From NCBI RefSeq assembly GCF_002924445.1, contig NZ_PIGG01000011.1:1-33162 (forward strand): DNA of 33,162 bases. The letters are read 5' to 3'. The translations under genes and the position numbers were made by a program. The notes below the pieces were generated by a model that saw only the letters and a program-made list of their open reading frames with translations, was not told the origin of the DNA and did not search any database. This document shows, piece after piece, positions 1 to 8,797 of this stretch. This DNA is from Minwuia thermotolerans. Lineage in GTDB: Bacteria; Pseudomonadota; Alphaproteobacteria; Minwuiales; Minwuiaceae. Position 1 is the stretch's first letter, and every line of letters begins with the position of its first letter.

Positions 1-308
1 CTCACATGGGGAATGGTTGGTCAAGGCACGGTTCAGTTTGCTTCGTGCATAGCACTCCTTCCAGGCTGTTGGGATCCAGGTCCGAGCCCTTTCCAATGAC
101 TCGGCCCGTTTCCGGACCGATCAAACTCACATCCGGTCGCCGGTCGAGCCGGCTGCACCAATATCCCGCTTTCTGCGGTGGAGGCTCAGGAGGACGGAGC
201 CACTCTTCAACACGGCTATTTCAGCCAAATGATTGTTCGGTCCGTCCACCTGGATCCGGCAAGGCTGATCAGGCCCTGCGGAACAGGATCAGAGGGTAAA
301 GCGGCTTG
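1..308. other. Flank of IS110-type element, no gene seen
   Basis: No convincing coding region was found here on either strand. The single long open frame on the plus strand (6-299) has no recognisable domain, no good ribosome binding site and a low-complexity Ser/Arg/Pro composition typical of chance frames in GC-rich DNA. The stretch lies downstream of the minus-strand transposase, so it may hold the transposon's 3' end and then host DNA. I could not find the transposon end. Confidence 0.4.
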
Positions 309-1475
309 CTAGGTTGCGCTCATGATCGCGCCCTCTGGAACAACGCCCGTAGTCACAAACTTCCACAGCGCGACGAGCAGCTTGCGCGCCAGAGCCACGA
401 TCATGACGCGTCTGTTGCGGCCGCCGACGGCCTTGGCTCGCTCGTGAAACCACAACGTCAAGGCGGACTTCGGCTGGTGCCTCAGCCATAGCCAACTGAG
501 CTGGATCATTGTTGTACGAAGTCGCGCGTTTCCGGCCTTCGAGACGCCCTGCTCCCGGGCAATGGTTCCGCTCTGCCAGGGCGTTGGAGCCAGCCCGGCG
601 TAAGAGGCGAGTTGCCTTCGGTTGGCGAAGTGCCGGAAGAGCCCTTCGGACCACAGGACCATGGCGAATTCCGGACCGATGCCCCTCAACGCCTGGAGGA
701 CCGCCGGCGGTGACTGCGATACCTTGGCCTGTGCTGCGAGAAGCGCATCACGCTGCGTCTCCACCATCCTGATCTGTTCCAGAATGAGCTCCAGTCGGTC
801 TAGTTCCCGGCTGAGACGCTGCTTCAGGCAGGCCGGGAGCGGACGTCTATCGCCAGTTCCAAGTGCCTCCAGGCGTTGACGCCGGTCCTGCCGAACCGGC
901 TCGTAGTCCCTGATGCCCTGCGCGAAGAGCAGCCCCTTGATGCGGTTGACGTGCTCGACCCGTTCGGCGATCAGGGACCGGCGCTCACGGCTAATCTGCC
1001 GACGGTCCTCTGCCTCTGGCGTGGGCGCCTTCACTATGGCGCAGACCCGCGGCTCGCCGCGTTTGTAGGCGAGCAAGGCTCTGACGAGAGCCTCGCCGTC
1101 GATCCCATCCGTCTTGGCACGTCGCCGACGGCGCGAAGTGGCTATGGAAGCCGGGTCCACGACATGGCTCTCGATGCCGGCGTTCCGAAGAGTGCGATGG
1201 ATCCAGAACCCGTCCAGGCCAGCCTCATGGATCACGATCAGGCGGTACGATTGTCCGGTACGCGCCATGCTCTTCGCCTGCAGCTGGGAGAATCTCGCGA
1301 GTAGGCCTGCGATATCCCCGCTCCGTACCTGGTGTCTGGACATCTTCTCCCCGCCGCCGGGCGACAACGACGTGATCAGCCAGGTTGATCGGCTGAGTTC
1401 CAGCGACACGAAAACTGCACTCAGATCAGTGCGGACCGCAGCCCGCTCTTCGGAAAGGTGTTCGATCGATGACAT
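309..1475 (-). CDS. IS110-family transposase
   Basis: A DEDD-type transposase of the IS110 family, 388 residues, which in this family moves the element through an RNA-guided circular intermediate. The N-terminal RuvC-like half shows an acidic residue in 'HEAGLDG' and the 'AKTDGIDGEAL' segment that carries the paired Asp residues. A coiled-coil-like middle follows. The C-terminal Transposase_20 part has 'LRGIGPEFAMVL', 'LASYAGLAPTPWQSG' and 'GVSKAGNARLR', including the Ser-bearing region used for strand cleavage in this family. The length is normal and I see no frameshift, so the gene looks intact. The start at 1475 is preceded by a purine-rich GGGGG a few bases upstream. It lies outside the tRNA junction, in host DNA. 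Family assignment is secure; the exact IS name is not known to me. Confidence 0.9.
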   Translation of the reverse strand: MSSIEHLSEERAAVRTDLSAVFVSLELSRSTWLITSLSPGGGEKMSRHQVRSGDIAGLLARFSQLQAKSMARTGQSYRLIVIHEAGLDGFWIHRTLRNAGIESHVVDPASIATSRRRRRAKTDGIDGEALVRALLAYKRGEPRVCAIVKAPTPEAEDRRQISRERRSLIAERVEHVNRIKGLLFAQGIRDYEPVRQDRRQRLEALGTGDRRPLPACLKQRLSRELDRLELILEQIRMVETQRDALLAAQAKVSQSPPAVLQALRGIGPEFAMVLWSEGLFRHFANRRQLASYAGLAPTPWQSGTIAREQGVSKAGNARLRTTMIQLSWLWLRHQPKSALTLWFHERAKAVGGRNRRVMIVALARKLLVALWKFVTTGVVPEGAIMSAT

Positions 1476-1826
1476 GGTTGCCCCCTACAGAGTCATGTTG
1501 CGACACCACTCTGAAGGGGTGGGTCGCGACCTACCCCATGGGATCTTCAACCTCGATCGCCACCCGATCCGTCAGAAAGTCTTCTGAGCGCGCCGCGATG
1601 CGGCGGTTGCAGATTGGCGGCAGCTGGCGGCCTGAGACCCTCAACAACGGTCCCTGGCACGACCAGTCCGCGTCAGTCTGCCAATGCCCTTCTTCGACCT
1701 TGTCAAAGGGGCGCAGCTCAGTCTCCGGTGGACGATCCATCACGAGAGCGACGTGCACAACCGTGTCATTCCGGGCTAGCATCCCGCCTGCATCTGCATA
1801 CCGGGTTGCAAGGGGAGGATACTTGG
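1476..1826. other. Non-coding stretch between transposase and ligase
   Basis: This 351-base stretch separates the divergent transposase and ligase genes. In IS110-group elements the guide (bridge) RNA is made from the non-coding DNA before the transposase, so roughly the first 150-200 bases here are the place to look for it; this is inference, and I could not define the end of the transposon. A minus-strand open frame of 83 codons (1531-1782) overlaps the stretch, but I recognise nothing in it. The ligase ribosome binding site AGGGGAGG lies at 1811-1818. Confidence 0.35.
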
Positions 1827-3365
1827 ATGGACATGCGGACCCTGATGGCGCGTTCGGCGCGCTTCTATTCCGACCGGGAGGCAGTGGTCTGGCGCGACCG
1901 GCGGCTGACCTTCGGCGAGGCCTGGAAACGGGGCCTCAGACTGGCGAACGCGCTGCTGGGAATGGGATTGAAGCCCGGCGACCGCGTCGGCGTTCTGGAG
2001 GACAACTCCGTCGAGGCGTCTGACATGTTTCTCGGCGCGGCGGCGGCGAACCTGGTTCGCGTACCGCTCTATCCGCGGAATGCGCGGGAAACCCATGTGC
2101 ACATGCTCTCCCACACCGACTGCCGCGTCCTGGTGGTCTCAGGCAACCATGCGGCGGAGGCCGCGGGGCTGGAGGACGAGGTGCCGTCACTGGAACGGGT
2201 GCTGATCCGCGACGAAAACTACGAGGACTGGCTGGCGCAGCAGGATGACAGCGATCCGGGCGTCGAGGCCGACGCGGACGACCTTTTCATCATCCGCCAT
2301 ACCGGCGGCACGACCGGCCTGCCCAAGGGCGTGGCCTACACGCACAGGGCCTGGCTCGCCGCAGGCCGCGACTGGCACTACCTCTTTCCGCCGATCGTCC
2401 CCGGCGACAAATGCCTGCACATCGGGCCGATCAGCCACGCTTCGGGCTATTCCTTCGTGCCCGTCTGGCTCGGCGGCGGCTGCAATGTGCTGCTCGATCA
2501 CTTCGACCCCGGCGACACGCTGGACATCATGGAGCAGGAGGAAATCAGCATCATGTTCGCCGTGCCCACCATGGTGAACATGCTGGTCCATCATCCCGGT
2601 GTCGGCAGGCGGAATTTCCCGAAACTGAAATGCATGCAGATCGGGGCGGCGCCGATCACCGAGACGACCGCGCTGAAGGCCCACGAGATCTTCGGGCATC
2701 GCCTCTGGCAGGTCTACGGGCAGACCGAGGCAGTGCCGATCACCGTCATGGGGCCGGACCAGTGGTTCGCCGAGGTCGAAGGGTCGAATCCCCTGCAGGC
2801 CTGCGGCATGCCCCTGCCCTTCGCCGACCTCAAGATCTGCGACGGGGACGGCAACGAGGTGCCCCTCGGCGAGGAAGGCGAACTGGTCGCCCGGTGCGAC
2901 GGGCAGATGACCGGATTCTGGAAAGACCCGGAAGTCACCGCCGAACGGATGATCGACGGCTGGGTCCGCACCGGCGACATCGGCCGGATCGACGAGAACG
3001 GTTATGTCTACATGCTGGACCGCGCCGGCGACATGATCGTTTCCGGCGGCTTCAACATCTACCCTGCGGAGATCGAGAACGCCCTGGCCTCCCATCCCGC
3101 GGTGATCGAGGCGGCCGTCTTCGGCATCCCGAGCGAACGCTGGGGCGAGAGCCCGATGGCGATCTGCGTCACCAACGGCACCACGCCGGTGACCGAGGAA
3201 GAACTGATCCAGCTCTGTGCGGACCGGCTGGGCTCCTACAAACGGCCGGCGAAGATCGAGCTGCAGACCGATCCGCTGCCCCGGTCGCCGGTCGGCAAGG
3301 TGAAGCGAAAGGACCTCCGCGAACCCCACTGGCGCGGCCAGAGCCGGCGGGTCGCCGGCAACTGA
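1827..3365 (+). CDS. Acyl-CoA synthetase/AMP-dependent ligase
   Basis: A 512-residue member of the ANL adenylate-forming family, probably a fatty- or carboxylic-acid:CoA ligase acting in the cytoplasm: the acid is activated with ATP to an acyl-AMP and passed to CoA. Visible motifs in order are the P-loop 'HTGGTTGLPKG', 'YGQTE', the hinge region 'RTGDIGRIDENGYVYMLDR', 'GGFNIYPAEIE' and the C-terminal catalytic Lys region 'SPVGKVKRKDLR'. Length and motif order are normal. I chose the ATG at 1827 because AGGGGAGG stands eight bases upstream and the product then starts like other family members; the frame stays open further upstream but that part looks non-coding. The substrate cannot be told. 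It is a host gene next to the integration site, not element cargo. Confidence 0.9.
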   Translation: MDMRTLMARSARFYSDREAVVWRDRRLTFGEAWKRGLRLANALLGMGLKPGDRVGVLEDNSVEASDMFLGAAAANLVRVPLYPRNARETHVHMLSHTDCRVLVVSGNHAAEAAGLEDEVPSLERVLIRDENYEDWLAQQDDSDPGVEADADDLFIIRHTGGTTGLPKGVAYTHRAWLAAGRDWHYLFPPIVPGDKCLHIGPISHASGYSFVPVWLGGGCNVLLDHFDPGDTLDIMEQEEISIMFAVPTMVNMLVHHPGVGRRNFPKLKCMQIGAAPITETTALKAHEIFGHRLWQVYGQTEAVPITVMGPDQWFAEVEGSNPLQACGMPLPFADLKICDGDGNEVPLGEEGELVARCDGQMTGFWKDPEVTAERMIDGWVRTGDIGRIDENGYVYMLDRAGDMIVSGGFNIYPAEIENALASHPAVIEAAVFGIPSERWGESPMAICVTNGTTPVTEEELIQLCADRLGSYKRPAKIELQTDPLPRSPVGKVKRKDLREPHWRGQSRRVAGN

Positions 3366-3382
3366 CCGAAATCAGAAGCCAA

Positions 3383-3413
3383 ACGGGCCGCCCTCGATGA
3401 GAGGACGGCCCGT
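3383..3413. terminator. Bidirectional terminator-like hairpin
   Basis: A 13-bp stem (3383-3395 with 3401-3413) with one internal mismatch and a GATGA loop lies between the ligase stop and the end of the tRNA remnant. On the minus strand it is followed by a short T run (GTTT), so it may have ended the original tRNA transcript as well as the ligase message. Confidence 0.6.
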
Positions 3414-3423
3414 TCGGTAAAAG

Positions 3424-3470
<47 letters not shown>

Positions 3471-3484
3471 AAGAGAAAGCCCAC

Positions 3485-3643
3485 TTTTGGCACAATCCGC
3501 CAACAACCACCAACATCTTATGGGTTGATATTACGTGATTTTTATCCGTGGCACGCTTGGTCATTGTTGAAGATTTTTGATTTTCAGTGTGCCAAAAATG
3601 TGCCAAAAGACGGTCTGGCACACCCTTCCCCTCGCTTGGCACA
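3485..3643. repeat. Repeated TGTGCCAA/TTGGCACA motifs before integrase
   Basis: A short word recurs around the integrase promoter: TTTTGGCACA at 3485-3494, TGTGCCAAAA at 3588-3597 and 3599-3608 (direct repeats 11 bases apart, one helical turn), TGGCACA at 3616-3622 and TTGGCACA at 3636-3643. Clustered direct and inverted copies beside an attachment site and an integrase gene suggest arm-type binding sites for the integrase or an operator for its control. This is inference from layout. Confidence 0.5.
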
Positions 3644-3652
3644 GGCACGATC

Positions 3653-4807
3653 ATGGCCACTATCCAGAAGCGCAACGGCAGGAACGGCCCGAGCTATCGG
3701 GTCATGGTCCGTATGAAGGGCTTCCCGCCCCAGACTCGCACCTTCAAGCGGCTCACGGACGCCAAGCAGTGGGCACAGGACACCGAGAGCGGCATCCGGA
3801 AGGGCGAGTTCAAAAACGTCGTCCGCACGGCCGGCAGCAAGACCCTGCAGGACGTGATCGACCGCTTCCGCAAGGAGGTATTCATTCACCGCGCCGAAAG
3901 CACTAAGCGGGCGGAAGCCTCGTTCCTGAACTTCTGGGAACGGGAGCTCGGGGAATACGCCCTCGCCTACATCACGCCCGACCTGGTGAGCGAGAAGATG
4001 AACGCGCTTGCCGCAGCGGGCGATAGCCGGCGCAAGCCGAGCGACGAGAACGGCAAGCCGAAGAAGGCGCCCAGGCCCAAGAGCCCGAAGACTTTGAAGC
4101 ACTATCGCGACGAGCTCGCGCTGCTGTTCAAATACGCCATCCAATGGGGCTGGACGGCCTCCAGCCCACTCGACGGGGTGAACAAGATCACCAAGATCCG
4201 GAACGAGCGGACCCGCTATCTGCACGATGACGAGCGGGCGGCGCTGCTCAAGGCCTGTCAGGAAAGCGACAACCCACAGCTCTATCCCGTGGTGCTGCTT
4301 GCGATCAGCACCGGCGCGCGCCGCAGCGAGATACTCGGCCTCACGCTCGACGACGTGAACCTCAAGCGCGAGACGGCGATCCTGCGCAACACCAAAAACG
4401 GTGACACCCGGGCCGCCCACATCGTGCCGCAGATCGCCCCGGCCATCCGCGACCAGATCGCCTATGCAAAGGCGCTCTACAAGGAGCTGCCCGAGCCGCC
4501 GGAGACCAAATGGCTGTTCCCGCGCCGGGACGGCCAGGGCCCGATCGACATCCGCAAGGCCTGGGAGAACGCCCGCGATGCCGCCGGCCTGACCGACTTC
4601 CGCTTCCATGACCTGCGGCACAGCACGGCCAGCTATCTCGCCATGAACGGCGCGAGCCTTGTGGAGATTGCCGAAGTGCTGGGGCACCGGACGCTCCAGA
4701 TGGTGCGCCGTTACGCACACCTGTCCGAGAGCCACGTCAAGGACGTCGTCGGTCGCATGAACACCCGCTACCTTGGGCCGAGCGAAGGCGACCAGCCGGA
4801 CGCCTGA
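3653..4807 (+). CDS. int: Tyrosine integrase of the element
   Basis: A 384-residue phage-type tyrosine recombinase that would join the element's attachment site to the tRNA-fMet gene and, with an excisionase, take it out again. The N-terminal part ('RNGPSYRVMVRMKGF', then 'DAKQWAQDTE') looks like an arm-type DNA-binding domain; a SAM-like core-binding domain follows. The catalytic domain shows Arg in 'STGARRSEILGL', Lys in 'NTKNGDTR', 'HDLRHSTASYLA', 'LGHRTLQM' and the nucleophile Tyr in 'RRYAHLS'. All expected residues are present, so it is probably active. ATG 3653 is preferred because the product starts 'MATIQKRNG', as relatives do; an open frame runs 22 codons further upstream into the repeated motifs. 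Gene position beside the cut tRNA supports the role. Confidence 0.93.
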   Translation: MATIQKRNGRNGPSYRVMVRMKGFPPQTRTFKRLTDAKQWAQDTESGIRKGEFKNVVRTAGSKTLQDVIDRFRKEVFIHRAESTKRAEASFLNFWERELGEYALAYITPDLVSEKMNALAAAGDSRRKPSDENGKPKKAPRPKSPKTLKHYRDELALLFKYAIQWGWTASSPLDGVNKITKIRNERTRYLHDDERAALLKACQESDNPQLYPVVLLAISTGARRSEILGLTLDDVNLKRETAILRNTKNGDTRAAHIVPQIAPAIRDQIAYAKALYKELPEPPETKWLFPRRDGQGPIDIRKAWENARDAAGLTDFRFHDLRHSTASYLAMNGASLVEIAEVLGHRTLQMVRRYAHLSESHVKDVVGRMNTRYLGPSEGDQPDA

Positions 4808-4909
4808 CGCGCCTCAGCCCCGCCGGAAATTGAGATTCCCGCCATTTCCGCGTAGCTTCGACCTGTTCCTGCTCTTTTTGACGTCAATCGACGACGGAGG
4901 GCTCAGCCC

Positions 4910-5131
4910 TTGATCGATTACAAGGAGCTGCGAACGGTCAAGCAGCTTGCGGCGGAGGCGCCGTTCGTGACCGAGAGCAAGCTGCGCTGGTGGATATTCC
5001 ATGCCGAGACAAACGGCATGGCCCCGGCGCTGATCAAAATCGGCGGACGGGTCTACATCGACCGCGCCGAGTTCAATAAATGGCTCGAAGGCCAGCGCAT
5101 GGCGCCGAAGTCCCAGAACCAGGCTGCCTGA
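4910..5131 (+). CDS. Small helix-turn-helix protein, likely excisionase
   Basis: A 73-residue protein with a winged helix-turn-helix pattern like excisionases and AlpA-type regulators: 'TVKQLAAEAPFVTESKLRWWI' is followed by 'LIKIGGRVYIDRAEFNKWLE'. Such proteins bend DNA at attachment sites and steer the integrase to excision, or control its gene. The start is TTG at 4910, set by the strong GGAGGG at 4896-4901. It lies about 100 bases after the integrase on the same strand and ahead of a strong terminator, so both may share a transcript. The fold is clear from the pattern; the excisionase role is inferred from its place. Confidence 0.75.
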   Translation: MIDYKELRTVKQLAAEAPFVTESKLRWWIFHAETNGMAPALIKIGGRVYIDRAEFNKWLEGQRMAPKSQNQAA

Positions 5132-5146
5132 CACCGACCAAACTTG

Positions 5147-5173
5147 AAGCCCCGCCAATCGGCGGGGCTTTTT
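5147..5173. terminator. Rho-independent terminator
   Basis: A perfect GC stem (5148-5156 with 5161-5169, loop AATC) is followed by a T run on the plus strand. It ends the integrase-excisionase transcript. The minus-strand gene group also ends here, its last stop codon being at 5174. The same 22-base stem-loop occurs again at 8798-8819. Confidence 0.9.
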
Positions 5174-5362
5174 CTATCTTTGATCCCAAGTCAGGAGGAT
5201 TGGCGCAACGCACAACCCGGCCAAGATGTAGCGTGCAGCATGGGCTTCAATCCAGGACGAAGGGAAGGGCAGAACCAAAGAGGCCGGCAAATATGGCTGG
5301 AGCCAAGCTATACAAGCCGACAGAATCAAAAAAACGGTCACCGGCGTCGAGAGCCTCATCAT
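5174..5362 (-). CDS. Small two-helix membrane protein
   Basis: A 62-residue hydrophobic protein with two likely membrane helices, about residues 8-25 and 44-58, and no domain I recognise. The start codon overlaps the stop of the upstream TraG-like gene in an ATGA arrangement (5359-5362), a strong sign of translational coupling and therefore that this is a real gene. It is the last gene of the minus-strand group; its stop lies right at the terminator. It may help assembly or stability of the TraG-like protein, but that is inference from coupling only. Confidence 0.65.
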   Translation of the reverse strand: MMRLSTPVTVFLILSACIAWLQPYLPASLVLPFPSSWIEAHAARYILAGLCVAPILLTWDQR

Positions 5363-8280
5363 AAATCAATCCGCCCCTTACGACGGCGCGTTTTGATATC
5401 CGAGAATTCCGACATCGCGCCTGACCTTTTCAATTCCTGCACAAACGCCTTCATATGCATATCGCTACTACGGTCAATGGCATCCAGGTCGAGATCAACC
5501 AGGGGCGGTCCTTTGGTTTGCTTTTGTACCGTAGCGGGCCCACCGTTCCGAAATGCCTTGGCCGCCATCCACTGTGCTGAGCGCGCGTTAAGGCCAATGC
5601 GCTTTTGAAGCGCCTCTGCAAGCTGCGTCACAGCCGGATCATGTTCCACTGGTTTACTGTATTGACCGTCCAACTCCTCGTACTTGGTCGCTTTACGTGC
5701 AGACGACGGAGCACCGACTCCTTTGGCATATTCAAGACCGCGTGCCTCCAGATCATCTGCCGCCTTTGCACGCGCGCGCGAGTGCGATTGTTCTCTTGTC
5801 TCCGGCGGCATATTGCGCGCGTGCTCCGCGCCGAGAGCGGATTCTTCTCCAGATTGTATAATATCGTTACGCGCGTTTACGTAACTATCGCTCAAGGAGA
5901 CGTTCCCTGATTTCAGATTGTGAATTGCTCCGGAGATTTGTCCTGCCGTCGCAGGGTTGGCAACCTTACCTAACCCACCGAGCACTTGCTGGCCCAACAG
6001 TGCCGTACCGGCCGCCTCCTGCCAGGAAATTGTTGAGGACTTGTCGGCTGAGCCGGACGCCTGTTTTACCAGCGCTGACGGGTCGCGGAATACGTAGAGC
6101 AAGCCGGCGGAAATAAGGAATGCCGCCCCGTAGAGGTTTCCGAGGACGACATCGGGAAAATTGGCCTGTAGGCCGTGCAACAGGTTCATTTCATCAGCCT
6201 CAATGAAAATTGAAGCGAGAATATTTATAATAGTGAATATTACCTTCACAGTGCCGAAATAGAACACGCCGATAATGGGAATTAAAATAACATTCAAAGC
6301 GAATTGCGGAACGAGCAGGCCAACCATATAAAGAAATGGCGTAAGCATTATGGTAAGCGCTATTCCAAAAGCTACGATTTGCGGCATGATCTTTGAATAG
6401 GTGCCCGCCTCGAAACCGCCAATAGCTGACTTCCACGCGACCCCCAGAGGTGCGAAGAAACCGCCGGCCCCCGCAATGAGCTCTCGTGAGCCTCCAACAA
6501 ATCGTGTTTCACCACCGGAACGTACGTGCGAATTGGCCATGGCGTTGCTCAAGGAATTATTGATTCGCTGGGTGTGCGCGTAGGCAAGAAGTTCGTTAAT
6601 TTCACGGATCGCTTCCTCGTCACAATCCGTGTCGATTCCCAGAAAGCCGCCGTCACATTTGTTCTGAGCTGCCATTAGCGAGCTCTGTAACGCGACCATG
6701 GCTTGGTCATTCAACGTCATCTGATCGAAATTGTCCGGCAACTGCACGTCTTCGTCAGAAAGCACTTCGTCAAGCGTTTGATTTAACCGGTTCGCCAGCA
6801 CCATGTCTGCTGCAAGCCGAGCATCCGTCAGCATATGATATTCAGCACAGTTCTCGACTGTATAAATGTGCTGATTGTTGCTGCCAGTTGAACGCGCGCT
6901 TCCTTCACCGATGTTCCACTGGAAAACGCGATCAAAGAAGACATTCTCTCCAATGTAGGCGCGTGCCCCGGTTCCGGCGGCTGCTCCGCCTACACACCCG
7001 ACCGTCGCACCAATAGCAGCACCGGGGATTGCCCCTGCCCCTGCACCAAGCGCACCGACCGCGCCGCCCACGCCCGCGCCAGTGGATGCGCCTGCTCCAC
7101 ACGCAGCAAGGGCGGACACGACATAGTCTGCAACGGTATCTATAATCGAACCGGCATCCGTGCCTTCAGCCGCTCCCTCAGCAGCCGTTTGAAAATCTAT
7201 GTCGGCCGCCATCTGCGACATATTCAGCGGTACAGCGAGGCGGACGGGTTGGTTACGCATCCGTTCTGCCATACCTTCCCATGTCGAGAGCCGTACCGTT
7301 TCAGCAGCCAGTTCCTGTTGGACAATAACAATATCGTCACGCGCACGAACGAAGCTTTCCGGTGAATCCGCTCTAATTGCCCGCATGGTTTCGAAAACTT
7401 CGGGGTCATCCACGCGGGCGGGTTCGCCATGTCCTTCACATCCATCGACAGGGCAAACCAACGGCGGTAGCGGCTTGGGAAGCTCTTCCGGCCATTCTTC
7501 CATCTTGGGTGCGTATAGCCCCCGGTAGAGAGTAAACGCATCCCACGCTGTGATTTCGTGGTTGCGAAGAGCTGAAAGCGCTTGAGGATCCGCTTCGGCC
7601 AGTTTTCCATGGGAGATGTATGTGGAACTCAACCCGGCGGCAGCCCCATCACCCGTGCCGGCGCATAGGTGCAGAAACTCAGACAAGTGATAGTTGCTCA
7701 CATCGGATGCCACATTGCCACGGCGAATTCCCTCAATGGCGGGGTAATATCCTGAAAGCAGCCTGCGACCGGGAGCGAGAAATTCATTCGCCAACCCAAC
7801 ATTAACTTTGTTCAGACCGTGCATGAGCGCAAGTTGCGGGGAATACGCATGAATGTTCGGGAACCCCCTATCTGCAATACGCTCCCCATAGGTTTTCCCA
7901 TGTCCGGCCCCGGCATACTCGGCGCATTCTTCTTGGGTTAGATTTCCACCAAGGCATGGAGATTCGTTGAGAACGGGCGCATTCTCGGTGTTTAGATTGG
8001 TAAAAAATAGCGGCTCACCAAGCGGACGAACGATTAGGATCATAAGCAGGAATATCCAGGCGATCGCGTTTCCGGGCGTTAGGTTCCGTATGTTCAAAAA
8101 GAAAAACGTAAACCCGAGTAACCCGGCGACCATCATGATGTCGTGAAGAAATGTATCGCTATCAGCGATCATGCGGAAAAATTCAGTCTGTGTCGCAAAT
8201 GACAGCAGATGAAGATTTATTTCGTTTTGATCAAATCCGAAATTCCAAGACAAGGTACGCGCAACTATAATTACTATCAT
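5359..8280 (-). CDS. TraG_N-type conjugal transfer membrane protein
   Basis: A 973-residue inner-membrane protein resembling the N-terminal part of F-type TraG, which acts in mating-pair stabilisation. N-terminal membrane helices lie around residues 45-85. A long soluble stretch follows, with Cys pairs and a Gly/Ala-rich zipper-like run ('GAGVGGAVGALGAGAGAIPG') near residue 400. A second helix cluster ('QIVAFGIALTIMLTPFLYMVGLLVPQ' region, then to 'LLYVFRDP') is near residues 650-760. The tail is charged and lacks the long C-terminal TraG region. Codon use looks more AT-rich than in neighbours, which suggests a separate origin. The ATG at 8280 has no strong Shine-Dalgarno sequence, so the exact start is uncertain. 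The next gene overlaps its stop. No other mating-pair genes lie in the window. Confidence 0.75.
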   Translation of the reverse strand: MIVIIVARTLSWNFGFDQNEINLHLLSFATQTEFFRMIADSDTFLHDIMMVAGLLGFTFFFLNIRNLTPGNAIAWIFLLMILIVRPLGEPLFFTNLNTENAPVLNESPCLGGNLTQEECAEYAGAGHGKTYGERIADRGFPNIHAYSPQLALMHGLNKVNVGLANEFLAPGRRLLSGYYPAIEGIRRGNVASDVSNYHLSEFLHLCAGTGDGAAAGLSSTYISHGKLAEADPQALSALRNHEITAWDAFTLYRGLYAPKMEEWPEELPKPLPPLVCPVDGCEGHGEPARVDDPEVFETMRAIRADSPESFVRARDDIVIVQQELAAETVRLSTWEGMAERMRNQPVRLAVPLNMSQMAADIDFQTAAEGAAEGTDAGSIIDTVADYVVSALAACGAGASTGAGVGGAVGALGAGAGAIPGAAIGATVGCVGGAAAGTGARAYIGENVFFDRVFQWNIGEGSARSTGSNNQHIYTVENCAEYHMLTDARLAADMVLANRLNQTLDEVLSDEDVQLPDNFDQMTLNDQAMVALQSSLMAAQNKCDGGFLGIDTDCDEEAIREINELLAYAHTQRINNSLSNAMANSHVRSGGETRFVGGSRELIAGAGGFFAPLGVAWKSAIGGFEAGTYSKIMPQIVAFGIALTIMLTPFLYMVGLLVPQFALNVILIPIIGVFYFGTVKVIFTIINILASIFIEADEMNLLHGLQANFPDVVLGNLYGAAFLISAGLLYVFRDPSALVKQASGSADKSSTISWQEAAGTALLGQQVLGGLGKVANPATAGQISGAIHNLKSGNVSLSDSYVNARNDIIQSGEESALGAEHARNMPPETREQSHSRARAKAADDLEARGLEYAKGVGAPSSARKATKYEELDGQYSKPVEHDPAVTQLAEALQKRIGLNARSAQWMAAKAFRNGGPATVQKQTKGPPLVDLDLDAIDRSSDMHMKAFVQELKRSGAMSEFSDIKTRRRKGRIDL

Positions 8281-8349
8281 CGATAACTTTAATTATAGTC
8301 ACCACACGATAAATTTTAAACTAATAACCTGTATTGGAATTTATACGAT

Positions 8350-8763
8350 TTAGGAAGTAAGAAAATTTAACTCGCTCAGAATACGGTTTAGAATCATCTT
8401 TAAATTCTCAACCTCCTTATTGCGACTGGCACCAATTAGCCACACCCAGAAAAATGAAAAGAGTCCACCAATTAGGGCTCCCAGCATTCCCAGGATTAAA
8501 AATCCAAGGAACGGGAAGAATATAAGCTGAGAGGCCGCAATGATTCCCAATACCCATCCCATCCACCCATGCCCGACTCCTATTGAATTCGGTTGTACGG
8601 CGAAATTAGAGCCATCATTTTTGTATAAGATTTCTATTCTGAATGGGCGAAACCTAAAGCGTCCGCTTCCTGTAATTATGTTATCTTCTACCTTCCATTC
8701 TCCCCCCAATTCTTCCTTCAACATGTGCACCAAGGTATCGGTGGGGTTTTCTGGGTGAGCCAT
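8350..8763 (-). CDS. Hypothetical membrane protein
   Basis: A 137-residue protein of unknown function. The first 65 residues are soluble ('MAHPENPTDTLVHMLKEELGG', then a beta-rich part). Two close hydrophobic helices follow ('GWVLGIIAASQLIFFPFLGFL' and 'LGALIGGLFSFFWVWLIG'), with a short charged tail. I chose ATG 8763 because AGGAAAG stands seven bases upstream; a longer frame reaches 8808 but would begin inside the GC hairpin. It lies 69 bases ahead of the TraG-like gene on the same strand and may be transcribed with it. The sequence context is AT-richer than the element average. Confidence 0.6.
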   Translation of the reverse strand: MAHPENPTDTLVHMLKEELGGEWKVEDNIITGSGRFRFRPFRIEILYKNDGSNFAVQPNSIGVGHGWMGWVLGIIAASQLIFFPFLGFLILGMLGALIGGLFSFFWVWLIGASRNKEVENLKMILNRILSELNFLTS

Positions 8764-8797
8764 TAGCGCTTTCCTGTTGGCACGCATTCTGGAGTGC

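Noticed and set aside
1531-1782. Minus-strand frame of 83 codons upstream of the IS110 transposase
   Set aside because: The protein-like stretch has no known family and overlaps the likely guide-RNA region; it could be a gene truncated by the transposon, but evidence is too weak.
2187-3329. Long open frame of 380 codons on the minus strand
   Set aside because: It lies entirely opposite the ligase gene, has no domain, and is rich in chance-type residues; a typical antisense shadow in GC-rich DNA.
3584-4735. Minus-strand frame of 383 codons opposite the integrase
   Set aside because: Shadow of a gene with all catalytic motifs; no independent support.
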